The notes below the pieces were generated by a model. The model was not told the origin of the DNA. It was given only the letters and a program-made list of their open reading frames with translations, and ran no database searches. A stretch of DNA of 64,000 nt, taken from the NCBI RefSeq assembly GCF_028649435.1, contig NZ_JAQSIN010000002.1; one strand, given 5' to 3'. Made by a program: the position numbers and the translations under genes. The stretch comes from Curvibacter microcysteis (GTDB lineage Bacteria; Pseudomonadota; Gammaproteobacteria; Burkholderiales; Burkholderiaceae_C). Of the stretch, positions 33,771 to 42,283 are shown piece after piece. Within the stretch, counting starts at the first letter, position 1. The number at the start of each line of letters is the position of its first letter.

Positions 33771-34448
33771 ATGGCCTCTCATCTCGACCTCGAAGAACAA
33801 GAACAGCTCGACCAGCTCAAGCACTTCTGGACCCGTTATGGCAATGCCATCACCTGGGTGCTGATCGTCATCTTGGCGGGTGTGGCCGCTTGGAATGGTT
33901 ACCAGTACTGGCAACGCACCCAGGCGGCTCAAGCCTCGGCGCTGTATGACGAACTGGAGCGTGCCGCGATTGCGCAGGACGTGCAAAAGATCGCACGCGT
34001 GCAAGAAGACCTGCGCGCCAAGTACGGTCGCACCACCTACGCAGCCCAAGGCAGTTTGCTGGCCGCCCAGTTGTTGTCTGAAAAGGGCAACAACGACGCG
34101 GCCACTGCGGCTCTGACCTGGGTCATCAACGAAGGCAGCGATGACGGCATCAAGGCCGTGGCGCGTCTGCGTCTGGTGTCTCTGCAAATCGAGGCCAAGG
34201 CCTATGACGACGCCCTGAAGACGCTGTCGACCAGCGTCCCGCGTGAGTTTGAAGCCCTGGCGGCCGATCGCAAAGGCGATGTTCTGGCCTTGCAAGGCAA
34301 GGCCGACGAAGCCGTGGTTGAGTACCGCAAGGCCTATAAATCGCTGGATCTGCGCACTGAATACCGTCGCCTGGTCGAGGCCAAGCTCAATGCCTTGGGC
34401 GTTGATGTCAAGGACGGCGCTGCCACCCAAAACGAGGACAAGAAGTGA
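33771..34448 (+). CDS. YfgM-like membrane-anchored TPR protein
   Basis: A 225-residue protein with a short cytoplasmic N-terminus (MASHLDLEEQEQLDQLKHFW), one membrane span (about 27-47, ITWVLIVILAGVAAWNGYQY) and a periplasmic TPR-like domain (DDALKTLSTSVPREFEAL, GKADEAVVEYRKAYKSL). YfgM binds the SecYEG translocon and periplasmic chaperones in E. coli and is nearly always next to bamB, as here. TACAATC at 33742-33748 may be a local -10. Its stop shares one nt with the bamB ATG. Confidence 0.92.
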   Translation: MASHLDLEEQEQLDQLKHFWTRYGNAITWVLIVILAGVAAWNGYQYWQRTQAAQASALYDELERAAIAQDVQKIARVQEDLRAKYGRTTYAAQGSLLAAQLLSEKGNNDAATAALTWVINEGSDDGIKAVARLRLVSLQIEAKAYDDALKTLSTSVPREFEALAADRKGDVLALQGKADEAVVEYRKAYKSLDLRTEYRRLVEAKLNALGVDVKDGAATQNEDKK

Positions 34449-35590
34449 TGCTTTCTTCCCGCCAGTTCGTCACCCGCCCAGCCCTGACGGCGGTGCTGGC
34501 CGCCTCCCTGGTTTTTTTGACGGCTTGCAGTTCCAGCTCGGGGCGCCCCAAGCCAGCCGAGTTGCAGCCCGTGGTGGCCCTGGTGGGCGTCAAGCCCGCG
34601 TGGTCGGCGCAGATCGGTGCGCTGGACTTCTCTGCGGAAGCCCAGGTCACGGGATCGGTGGTCACGGTGGCCTCCTCGCGCGGTCAGGTGTCGGCGCTGG
34701 ATGTGTCGTCTGGGCGTGAGCTCTGGCGTGCTGATGCCAAGGGCGAGTTGTCCGCTGGTGTCGGTGGTGATGGGCAGCAGGCGGCGGTCGTGACGACCGA
34801 GAACGAGCTCGTGGTGCTTGCCGCAGGCCGTGAGCTGTGGCGCCAAAAGTTGTCAGCCCAGGTGTTCACAGCACCGCTGGTGGCCGGTGGGCGCGTGTTT
34901 GTGTTGGCGGCTGACCGTTCGGTGCAGGCCTTTGATGGCCAGACGGGTCGCAAGCTCTGGAGCCAACAGCGCCCGGGCGAAGCCCTGGTGCTGCAGCAAC
35001 CCGGCGTGCTGATGGCGGTACGTGACACCCTGGTCGTGGGTCTTTCGTCGCGCCTGACGGGCCTCAACCCCTCCAATGGCAGCATCCGTTGGGAAGCGCC
35101 TTTGGCCACGCCGCGTGGCACCAACGATGTCGAGCGTTTGGTCGATCTGGTGGGCCGTGTCAGCCGCGTTGATGATTCGGTGTGCGCGCGCGCCTTCCAG
35201 GCTGCCATTGGTTGCGTGCAAACCAACCGCGGCACGGTCAGTTGGAGCAAGCCCTCCAATGGCTATGTTGGCGTCCATGGTGATGCGGCGACGGTGTTCA
35301 GCACGGAAGCCGATGGCCGCTTGGTCGCCTGGCGCCGTGCCGACGGTGAACGTCTTTGGTCCAGCGATCGTCTGCAGTACCGTCGTTTGACCGCTCCTTT
35401 GTTGCTGGGTCGCTCGATCGCCATTGGCGACGATGCTGGCTTCGTGCATTTGCTGTCCCGTGAGGATGGCAGTCTTCTCAACCGTTTGAGCACCGACGGC
35501 TCGCCCATTGTGGTGGCACCGGTGCTGGCGGATGGGGTTTTGATAGTGGTCACCCGCAAGGGTGGCGTGTTTGCATTCCGTCCGGAATGA
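34448..35590 (+). CDS. bamB: Outer membrane assembly lipoprotein BamB
   Basis: A 380-residue lipoprotein with lipobox LTAC (Cys27) and a beta-propeller of PQQ-like repeats (VSALDVSSGRELWRADAKG, QAFDGQTGRKLWSQQRPGE, TGLNPSNGSIRWEAPL, RLVAWRRADGERLWSSD). BamB supports BamA in outer-membrane protein insertion. ATG at 34448 overlaps the YfgM-like stop by 1 nt; a GTG one codon earlier is less likely. der follows after 17 bp. Confidence 0.97.
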   Translation: MLSSRQFVTRPALTAVLAASLVFLTACSSSSGRPKPAELQPVVALVGVKPAWSAQIGALDFSAEAQVTGSVVTVASSRGQVSALDVSSGRELWRADAKGELSAGVGGDGQQAAVVTTENELVVLAAGRELWRQKLSAQVFTAPLVAGGRVFVLAADRSVQAFDGQTGRKLWSQQRPGEALVLQQPGVLMAVRDTLVVGLSSRLTGLNPSNGSIRWEAPLATPRGTNDVERLVDLVGRVSRVDDSVCARAFQAAIGCVQTNRGTVSWSKPSNGYVGVHGDAATVFSTEADGRLVAWRRADGERLWSSDRLQYRRLTAPLLLGRSIAIGDDAGFVHLLSREDGSLLNRLSTDGSPIVVAPVLADGVLIVVTRKGGVFAFRPE

Positions 35591-35607
35591 TGCGGCGGTG
35601 ATGCTTC

Positions 35608-36951
35608 ATGAAACCAGTGATTGCGCTTGTCGGGCGCCCCAATGTCGGCAAGTCAACTTTATTTAACCGTCTGACCAAGACCCGCGACGCCATCGTCGCG
35701 GATTTTGCCGGCCTGACCCGCGACCGCCACTACGGCAATGGCCGCCAGGGCAAGCACGAGTACATCGTGATTGACACCGGCGGCTTCGAGCCCGATGCCG
35801 CCAGCGGCATTTACAAAGAAATGGCCAAGCAGACGCAGCAGGCCGTGGCCGAAGCGGATGTGGTGGTGTTTGTGGTCGATGCGCGTGCCGGTTTGTCGGC
35901 CCAAGACCACGACATCGCCAACTACCTGCGTCGCCTGGGCAAGCCCTGCGTGCTGGTGGCCAACAAGGCCGAAGGCATGAAGGAGGGCATGCAGCTCTCC
36001 GAGTTCTATGAGCTCGGCTTGGGTGAGGTTTACCCGGTGTCGGCTGCACACGGCCAAGGCATTCGTGGTTTGGTCGAACTGGCTCTCGAGCCGCTTCACT
36101 TGCCCGATCCCGAAGACGATGCTGAAGAAGCGGATGCGGGCGTCATCAAGCTGGCGGTGGCCGGTCGACCCAATGTGGGCAAGTCCACCCTGATCAACAC
36201 CTGGTTGGGTGAGGAACGCCTGGTGGCTTTCGACATGCCGGGCACCACGCGGGACGCCATCTCGGTGCCTTTCGAGCGCCAAGGTCAGCGCTATGAATTG
36301 GTCGACACGGCCGGTCTGCGTCGCAAGGGCAAGGTGTTTGAGGCGATCGAGAAGTTCTCTGTCGTCAAGACCTTGCAGGCCATCGAGTCGGCGAATGTGG
36401 TTTTGCTCTTGCTGGATGCCACCCAAGGGGTGACCGACCAGGACGCCCACATTGCGGGCTACATCTTGGAGAGCGGCCGTGCGGTGGTGATCGCCATCAA
36501 CAAGTGGGACGCTGTCGATGAATACCAGCGCCAATTGGTGGAGCGTTCGATTGAAACGCGCCTGTCGTTCCTGAAGTTCGCTTCGCTGCACTACATCTCG
36601 GCGCGCAAGCGTCAGGGCTTAGGTCCGCTGTGGTCGGCCATCGCACAAGCCCACAAGTCAGCAACCTGCAAAATGCCCACACCGGTGCTCACCCGCCTGC
36701 TGTTGGAGGCGGTGCAGTTCCAGACGCCCAAGAAGACCGGAATGTACCGCCCCAAGCTGCGTTACGCCCACCAAGGCGGCATGAACCCGCCGGTGATCGT
36801 GATCCACGGCAACTCTTTGGAGCACGTCACGGAGGCTTACAAGCGCTTCCTGGAAGGGCGCTTTCGCAAGGAATTCAACCTCGTGGGCACACCCTTGCGC
36901 ATTGAATTGAAGACCTCGGCCAACCCCTACGCCGACAAGGACAGCGACTGA
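35608..36951 (+). CDS. der: Ribosome biogenesis GTPase Der (EngA)
   Basis: A 447-residue GTPase with two tandem G domains: first P-loop GRPNVGKSTLFNRL, second GRPNVGKSTLINTWL, each with NKxD-type motifs (VANKAEG, INKWDAV) and DTGG/DTAG switch II motifs, then a KH-like C-terminal domain. Der is required for 50S subunit assembly. The first G domain has NKAE rather than NKxD, a common variant in EngA. Part of the bamB-der-hfq order typical of betaproteobacteria. Confidence 0.98.
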   Translation: MKPVIALVGRPNVGKSTLFNRLTKTRDAIVADFAGLTRDRHYGNGRQGKHEYIVIDTGGFEPDAASGIYKEMAKQTQQAVAEADVVVFVVDARAGLSAQDHDIANYLRRLGKPCVLVANKAEGMKEGMQLSEFYELGLGEVYPVSAAHGQGIRGLVELALEPLHLPDPEDDAEEADAGVIKLAVAGRPNVGKSTLINTWLGEERLVAFDMPGTTRDAISVPFERQGQRYELVDTAGLRRKGKVFEAIEKFSVVKTLQAIESANVVLLLLDATQGVTDQDAHIAGYILESGRAVVIAINKWDAVDEYQRQLVERSIETRLSFLKFASLHYISARKRQGLGPLWSAIAQAHKSATCKMPTPVLTRLLLEAVQFQTPKKTGMYRPKLRYAHQGGMNPPVIVIHGNSLEHVTEAYKRFLEGRFRKEFNLVGTPLRIELKTSANPYADKDSD

Positions 36952-37017
36952 GCCAGAGCTGATCCCGGGTACGCCAGCTTTGGTGTACCTGTGGAAGGTT
37001 AAATAAAGCCTTGTGTC

Positions 37018-37045
37018 TTGTGCGGGTCAAGGCCTGTGGTAAGGT
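37018..37045 (+). promoter_or_regulatory. Candidate hfq promoter
   Basis: TTGTGC (37018-37023), 16-bp spacer, TGG-TAAGGT with an extended-type -10 (37040-37045). The start point would be near 37052, about 30 nt before the GTG start of hfq. Matches are partial; by-eye prediction. Confidence 0.45.
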
Positions 37046-37082
37046 GGCACTTTCCAACAACATTTTGAACACGGAGAATATC

Positions 37083-37334
37083 GTGAGCAATAAAGGGCAG
37101 CTTCTTCAAGACCCATTCCTGAACGCACTGCGCCGTGAGCATGTGCCGGTGTCGATTTACCTCGTCAACGGCATCAAGCTTCAAGGCCAGATCGAGTCGT
37201 TCGATCAGTACGTGGTGTTGCTTCGCAATACCGTGACTCAGATGGTTTACAAGCATGCAATCTCGACCATTGTGCCGGGCCGTGCTGTGAACTTCTCCAC
37301 TGCCGAAGCTGCAGATACCGCAGCCGCTCAGTGA
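37083..37334 (+). CDS. hfq: RNA chaperone Hfq
   Basis: An 83-residue Sm-like protein: Sm1 motif region SIYLVNGIKLQGQIESFDQY and Sm2 VYKHAISTIVP. It forms a hexamer that pairs small RNAs with mRNAs. The start is GTG at 37083, preceded by CGGAG at 8 nt; GQLLQDPFLNALRRE then follows at the N-terminus as in most Hfqs. Followed at once by a strong terminator. Confidence 0.98.
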   Translation: MSNKGQLLQDPFLNALRREHVPVSIYLVNGIKLQGQIESFDQYVVLLRNTVTQMVYKHAISTIVPGRAVNFSTAEAADTAAAQ

Positions 37335-37340
37335 TACGGA

Positions 37341-37379
37341 AGCCGGCCGTCCCCCGAGAGGGGGGCGGCCGGCTTTTTT
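37341..37379 (+). terminator. Intrinsic terminator after hfq
   Basis: A 15-bp G/C stem (AGCCGGCCGTCCCCC at 37341-37355 pairing with 37360-37373 through one G-U), GAGA loop and six T residues at 37374-37379. One of the strongest terminators in the window, only 15 nt before the hflX TTG start. Confidence 0.9.
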
Positions 37380-37394
37380 ACAGGCTTCGTCCAT

Positions 37395-38567
37395 TTGACT
37401 GACAAGAATTCTCCGGCGCCCACCCCCGTCATCCTCGTGGGGGTGGACCTGGGTGGTCCCCATTTCGATGCCGACCTCGAAGAGTTGGGCTTGCTGGCCC
37501 AAACCGCAGGCCTGGTCCCGGTGGCTCGCATCACCTGCAAACGCCGTGCTCCCGATGCCGCCCTTTTTGTGGGCAGCGGCAAAGCCGACGAAATCCGCTT
37601 CATGGCCGAGCAGCACGGTGCGGTCGAGGTCCTGTTTGACCAGTCCTTGAGCCCTGCGCAGCAGCGCAATCTGGAGCGCCACCTCGGCCTCCCGGTCAAC
37701 GACCGAACTTTGCTGATTCTCGAAATCTTTGCCCAGCGCGCACGCAGCTTCGAAGGCAAGCTGCAGGTGGAGTTGGCTCGCCTGCAGTACATCAGCACCC
37801 GCCTGGTTCGGCGCTGGTCCCACTTGGAGCGTCAACGCGGTGGCATCGGCACCCGCGGCGGTCCGGGTGAAACCCAGATCGAGCTGGACCGCCGCATGAT
37901 CGGTGAGTCCATCAAGCGCACCAAGGAACGGTTGGAGAAGGTCAAGCGCCAGCGCAACACCCAGCGCCGCCAACGCGAGCGCCGTGACACCTTCAACATC
38001 TCCTTGGTGGGCTATACCAACGCCGGCAAGTCCACGCTCTTCAATGCCTTGGTCAAGGCCCGAGCCTACGCAGCTGATCAGTTGTTTGCCACGCTGGACA
38101 CCACCACGCGTCAGCTGTACTTGGGTGAGGCGGGGCGTTCGGTGTCCCTGTCCGACACGGTGGGGTTCATCCGCGATTTGCCTCACGGTTTGATCGACGC
38201 CTTCCAGGCCACACTGCAAGAAGCGGCGGACGCCGATCTGCTGCTGCATGTGGTGGACGCCGCCAATCCTGACTACCCGGAGCAGCTGCAGGAAGTGCTC
38301 CGCGTTCTGGGCGAAATTGGCGCGGCCGATGTGCCGCAGCTGTTGGTCTTCAACAAACTCGACGCCATTGAGGCCGAGCAAAAGCCGTTGAACCTTCTGG
38401 ACACCTTCGAGCTCGAAGGACGGCAGGTGACACGGGTGTTTCTGAGTGCGCGCAGTGGCGAAGGTTTGCCCGTCCTGCGCCAGCAGTTGGCCGCGTTGGC
38501 TCTGGCCCACGCTCAGCCTGGAGAACCCGGAGACGGTGGCCCAGAATTGGCCATTGAACCGGTCTGA
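37395..38567 (+). CDS. hflX: Ribosome-associated GTPase HflX
   Basis: A 390-residue HflX: N-terminal domain (VGVDLGGPHFDADLEELGLL, GSGKADEI), a helical hairpin with RQRGGIGTRGGPGETQIELD split by DRRMI, then the G domain SLVGYTNAGKSTLFNAL with SDTVGFIRDLPH and FNKLDA. HflX splits stalled 70S ribosomes. The start is a TTG at 37395 with no strong ribosome-binding site; no ATG fits the conserved N-terminus. It lies between hfq and hflK as in most proteobacteria. Confidence 0.95.
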   Translation: MTDKNSPAPTPVILVGVDLGGPHFDADLEELGLLAQTAGLVPVARITCKRRAPDAALFVGSGKADEIRFMAEQHGAVEVLFDQSLSPAQQRNLERHLGLPVNDRTLLILEIFAQRARSFEGKLQVELARLQYISTRLVRRWSHLERQRGGIGTRGGPGETQIELDRRMIGESIKRTKERLEKVKRQRNTQRRQRERRDTFNISLVGYTNAGKSTLFNALVKARAYAADQLFATLDTTTRQLYLGEAGRSVSLSDTVGFIRDLPHGLIDAFQATLQEAADADLLLHVVDAANPDYPEQLQEVLRVLGEIGAADVPQLLVFNKLDAIEAEQKPLNLLDTFELEGRQVTRVFLSARSGEGLPVLRQQLAALALAHAQPGEPGDGGPELAIEPV

Positions 38568-38607
38568 TTGGGCACAATCGGGAACGAACAAGAAAAGAGC
38601 AACGCTA

Positions 38608-39951
38608 ATGAACTTCAATACCAAGGCCTTGGGCTGGACATCGGTGTCCGGTCGCATCAGGGGGATGTTCAATCTCAACGACCCCCGCTGGGGGCGCGGT
38701 GATGATTCGTCGGGTGAACGGGGTCGTCCTGAGAAGGACTCCCGCGAGCCGAACAAAGGGCAGGGCGCTCAGCCGCCAGACCTGGATGAACTGTGGCGTG
38801 ACCTCAATCGCAAGCTGGGCAAGCTTTTTGGCGGCAGTGGTGGTGGCCAAGGCGGCGGCTCCGGTGGCAAGGGCTCGGGTGGTGGTTACCAACCCGACCT
38901 GAAAAACGCGGGTCTGGGGGTTGGCTTGGTCGCGGCGGTCGCGCTGCTGATCTGGCTGGGCACCGGCTTCTTCATCGTGCAAGAAGGTCAGCAAGCGGTG
39001 ATCACCCAATTCGGCCGTTACAAGTCGACTGTGGGCGCTGGCTTCAACTGGCGTCTGCCGTACCCCATTCAGCGCCATGAATTGGTGTTCGTGACCCAAA
39101 TTCGCTCGGTGGATGTGGGGCGCGACACGGTGATCAAGAGCACGGGCTTGCGTGAGTCGGCCATGCTGACCGAGGACGAGAACATCGTCGAAATCAAGTT
39201 TGCGGTGCAGTACCGCCTCAACGATGCGCGTGCCTGGTTGTTCGAGTCCAAGAACCCTGGCGAAGCCGTGGTGCAGGCGGCTGAAACCGCGGTGCGCGAA
39301 GTCGTGGGCAAGATGCGCATGGACACGGCGTTGGCCGACGAGCGCGACCAGATCGCCCCGCGTGTGCGCGCCCTGATGCAAAGCATCCTGGACCGCTACA
39401 AGGTCGGCGTCGAGGTGGTCGGTATCAACCTGCAGCAAGGTGGCGTGCGCCCACCCGAGCAAGTGCAGGCGGCTTTTGACGATGTGCTCAAGGCCGGTCA
39501 AGAGCGCGAGCGCGCCAAGAACGAAGCCCAAGCCTATGCCAACGACGTGGTCCCGCGTGCCGTGGGTTCGGCTTCGCGCCTGAAGGAAGAAGCGGACGCG
39601 TACAAGGCCCGCATCGTGGCCCAGGCGCAGGGGGATGCTCAGCGCTTCAAGTCGGTGTTGACCGAGTACCAGAAGGCGCCTCAGGTCACCCGTGACCGTA
39701 TGTACATCGACACCATGCAGCAGATCTACGGCAACGTCAGCAAGGTGCTGATCGAGTCTCGCCAAGGTGGCAACATGCTGTACATGCCTTTGGACAAGCT
39801 GCTGCAGATGCCTGCAACGGCTGCGCCTGTGGATGCGGCTTCGCCGGCAGCGGTGCCGGCGGCGCAAGCGCCAGCCAGCAGCAGTTCCAATTTTTCCAGC
39901 GACGCCCGGGCCCGTGACAATGGCCGCTCGCGTGATCGCGACTCGCGATAG
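38608..39951 (+). CDS. hflK: FtsH protease modulator HflK
   Basis: A 447-residue SPFH/band-7 protein: an N-terminal Gly-rich cytoplasmic segment (about 70-96), one membrane span (about 104-125, GLVAAVALLIWLGTGFFI), then the band-7 domain (VQEGQQAVITQFGRY) and a coiled coil. With HflC it forms a large periplasmic cage around FtsH. ATG at 38608 is used; a later Met at 38665 (MFNLNDPRWG) is a real alternative, since many homologues start there. CACAATC at 38573-38579 may be a -10 box. Confidence 0.96.
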   Translation: MNFNTKALGWTSVSGRIRGMFNLNDPRWGRGDDSSGERGRPEKDSREPNKGQGAQPPDLDELWRDLNRKLGKLFGGSGGGQGGGSGGKGSGGGYQPDLKNAGLGVGLVAAVALLIWLGTGFFIVQEGQQAVITQFGRYKSTVGAGFNWRLPYPIQRHELVFVTQIRSVDVGRDTVIKSTGLRESAMLTEDENIVEIKFAVQYRLNDARAWLFESKNPGEAVVQAAETAVREVVGKMRMDTALADERDQIAPRVRALMQSILDRYKVGVEVVGINLQQGGVRPPEQVQAAFDDVLKAGQERERAKNEAQAYANDVVPRAVGSASRLKEEADAYKARIVAQAQGDAQRFKSVLTEYQKAPQVTRDRMYIDTMQQIYGNVSKVLIESRQGGNMLYMPLDKLLQMPATAAPVDAASPAAVPAAQAPASSSSNFSSDARARDNGRSRDRDSR

Positions 39952-39962
39952 GGAGTAGCTTC

Positions 39963-40871
39963 GTGAACCGAATCGGATTTTTCATTTCCTCCCTGCTGGT
40001 CCTGCTGGCCTTGGGCAGCTCCACCTTGTTCGTGGTCGATCAACGCCAGTTTGGGGTGGTCTATGCGTTGGGGCAGATCAAGGAAGTCATCACCGAGCCC
40101 GGCCTCAACTTCAAGTTGCCGCCGCCGTTCCAAAATGTGTCCTACATCGACAAGCGCCTGCTGACGCTGGACGGCAACGACATCGAGCCCATGCTGACGG
40201 CCGAGAAGCAACGCGTCGTGATCGACTGGTACGTGCGCTGGCGCATCACGGATCCGGGTGAATACATCCGCAACGTGGGCTTGGACGAAAGCGCGGGCGC
40301 CAATCAGCTCAACCGAGTGGTGCGCAATGCCTTCCAGGAAGAAGTCAACAAGCGCACCGTGAAAGAGCTGCTCTCGCTCAAGCGCGATGCGCTGATGACC
40401 GACGTGCGCCGCGAAGTGCTGGCGGTCGTCAAGGGCGCCAAGCCTTGGGGCGTTGACGTGGTCGATGTGCGCATCACCCGTGTCGACTATGTGGACGCCA
40501 TCACCGAGTCGGTCTACCGCCGCATGGAGGCCGAGCGCAAGCGCGTGGCCAATGAACTGCGTTCCACCGGCGGGGCCGAGGGCGAAAAAATCCGAGCCGA
40601 CGCTGACCGCCAGCGTGAAGTCACCATTGCCAATGCCTACCGCGAAGCCCAGCAGATCAAGGGCGAGGGCGACGCCGAGGCCGCTCGCATTTACGCTGAG
40701 GCTTTTGGCAAGGACCCGGCCTTTGCCCAGTTCTACCGCAGCCTGGATGCGTACAAGGCCACGCTCAACAAGAAGAGCGATGTCGTGGTGGTGGACCCCT
40801 CCAGCTCGGAGTTCTTCCGTGTCTTCCGCGGCGGGGCTGGTGCCGCTGGTGCGGCCGCCGCCAAGAAGTGA
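39963..40871 (+). CDS. hflC: FtsH protease modulator HflC
   Basis: A 302-residue SPFH/band-7 protein partner of HflK, with an N-terminal membrane span (GFFISSLLVLLALGSSTLFV), VVDQRQFGVVYALGQI and a long coiled coil rich in Ala/Glu/Arg (RQREVTIANAYREAQQIKGE). The start is GTG at 39963, preceded by GGGAG. It is 12 bp after hflK. Confidence 0.97.
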   Translation: MNRIGFFISSLLVLLALGSSTLFVVDQRQFGVVYALGQIKEVITEPGLNFKLPPPFQNVSYIDKRLLTLDGNDIEPMLTAEKQRVVIDWYVRWRITDPGEYIRNVGLDESAGANQLNRVVRNAFQEEVNKRTVKELLSLKRDALMTDVRREVLAVVKGAKPWGVDVVDVRITRVDYVDAITESVYRRMEAERKRVANELRSTGGAEGEKIRADADRQREVTIANAYREAQQIKGEGDAEAARIYAEAFGKDPAFAQFYRSLDAYKATLNKKSDVVVVDPSSSEFFRVFRGGAGAAGAAAAKK

Positions 40872-40880
40872 GTCCCGGTT

Positions 40881-41069
40881 TTGGAGCTCGATGCCCTGTG
40901 GCTGGCGCTGGCCTTCGTCCTGGTGATTGAGGGGCTGTTCCCTTTCATTTCACCCGGTGGCTGGCGCCAAACGTTCAGCCGTCTTTTGCAGTTGCAAGAC
41001 GGTCAAATTCGCTTCGTAGGCCTGCTCAGCATCCTCGCTGGTTTGGCCCTGGTGTGGGCACTCTCCTGA
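40881..41069 (+). CDS. DUF2065 (YjeT-like) small membrane protein
   Basis: A 62-residue protein with two membrane spans (LWLALAFVLVIEGLFPFI and VGLLSILAGLALVWALS) around a short loop with PGGWRQTFSRLLQL. This matches DUF2065/YjeT, a conserved neighbour of hflC and purA in proteobacteria; function unknown. The start is TTG at 40881 in the sequence GTTTTGGAG; no ATG is available upstream. Ten bp after hflC. Confidence 0.88.
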   Translation: MELDALWLALAFVLVIEGLFPFISPGGWRQTFSRLLQLQDGQIRFVGLLSILAGLALVWALS

Positions 41070-41121
41070 GTGGCCCCGCCAACATCTGTAAAATCGCGGT
41101 TTTAACAGCCCCCCTTTATCC

Positions 41122-42270
41122 ATGTCTGCTTGGGTCCTGCCGGATCACATTGCCGATGTCCTGCCTTCTGAGGCACGGCACATCGAAGAACTGCGCCGCG
41201 CCCTGCTCGACACGGCGCGTGGCTACGGCTATGAGTTGGTCATGCCGCCGCTGCTCGAGCACCTTGAATCGCTGCTGACCGGTACCGGCGAAGCGCTCGA
41301 CCTCCTGACCTTCAAACTGGTGGACCAGCTCTCGGGCCGCACCATGGGTTTGCGTGCGGACACCACCTCGCAGGTGGCCCGCATCGATGCCCATTTGCTC
41401 AACCGCCAAGGGGTCACCCGCCTGTGTTACTGCGGCCCGGTGCTGCACACCCGACCAGACCGTCCACATGCCACGCGGGAACCGCTGCAGTTTGGTGCCG
41501 AGATCTACGGCCACGCCGGTCCTGAAGCTGATCTTGAGGCCGTGCAACTGGCCCTGGAATGCCTGCGCTCAGCGCGGGTGTCGGGCGTCAGCGTCGATCT
41601 GGCCGATGCTCGGATCTTGCGTGGTTTGCTCCGAGGCCTGGACATCGAGCCTGCCCGTCTGAACGACCTGCAACAAGCCCTGGCCGCCAAAGCGGGCAGT
41701 GAGTTGCGTTTGATCACCGCCCAGTTGCCAACCCCCGTGCGGGAATTGCTGCAAGCCCTGCCGGGTCTGTATGGCGATGTCTCCGTGCTGGACGAAGCGA
41801 GCCGTGTGTTCGCTGCTCACCCAGCCCTGTTGGATGCCATTGCCCAGCTGCGCTGGCTCGCTGCCCAATTGGGCGACGTCAACGTCACCTTTGATTTGGC
41901 CGACATGCGCGGCTACGCCTACTACAGCGGCGCACGCTTCTCGGTCTTTGTGCCGGGCGCCAGCGACGCTTTGGTGCGGGGCGGTCGCTACGATGAGGTG
42001 GGTGCGGTGTTTGGTCGCAACCGACCGGCCGCGGGCTTCAGCTTGGACCTGCGCGAGCTGGTCGGGGTGGTGGCGCCGCGTGCACTCAAGGCCGCCATCC
42101 GGGCGCCTTGGGGTCTGGATTCGGCCTTGCGCGCGGCGGTGGCCGCCTTGCGCGAACAAGGCGAAACCGTGGTCTGTGTCTTGCCAGGCCATGAGAGTGA
42201 AGTCGATGAGTTCCATTGCGATCGCCAACTGGTCTCCAGTGCCGGTCAGTGGGTCGTGAAATCCCTTTGA
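41122..42270 (+). CDS. hisZ: ATP phosphoribosyltransferase regulatory subunit HisZ
   Basis: A 382-residue HisRS paralogue without the anticodon domain: MPPLLEHLESLLTGTGEAL, QLSGRTMGLRADTTSQVARI, DLADMRGYAYYSGARF and GGRYDEVGAVFGRNRPAAGF. HisZ allosterically activates the short-form HisG in the first step of histidine synthesis. No hisG lies in this window. TAAAATC at 41089-41095 may be its -10 box. Placed between the hfl genes and purA, as usual in betaproteobacteria. Confidence 0.96.
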   Translation: MSAWVLPDHIADVLPSEARHIEELRRALLDTARGYGYELVMPPLLEHLESLLTGTGEALDLLTFKLVDQLSGRTMGLRADTTSQVARIDAHLLNRQGVTRLCYCGPVLHTRPDRPHATREPLQFGAEIYGHAGPEADLEAVQLALECLRSARVSGVSVDLADARILRGLLRGLDIEPARLNDLQQALAAKAGSELRLITAQLPTPVRELLQALPGLYGDVSVLDEASRVFAAHPALLDAIAQLRWLAAQLGDVNVTFDLADMRGYAYYSGARFSVFVPGASDALVRGGRYDEVGAVFGRNRPAAGFSLDLRELVGVVAPRALKAAIRAPWGLDSALRAAVAALREQGETVVCVLPGHESEVDEFHCDRQLVSSAGQWVVKSL

Positions 42271-42283
42271 AATAAATACAGTG

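Noticed and set aside
41122..42270. A second histidyl-tRNA synthetase gene
   Set aside because: It lacks the anticodon-binding domain and key HisRS motifs and fits HisZ, the regulatory paralogue, in its usual position before purA.
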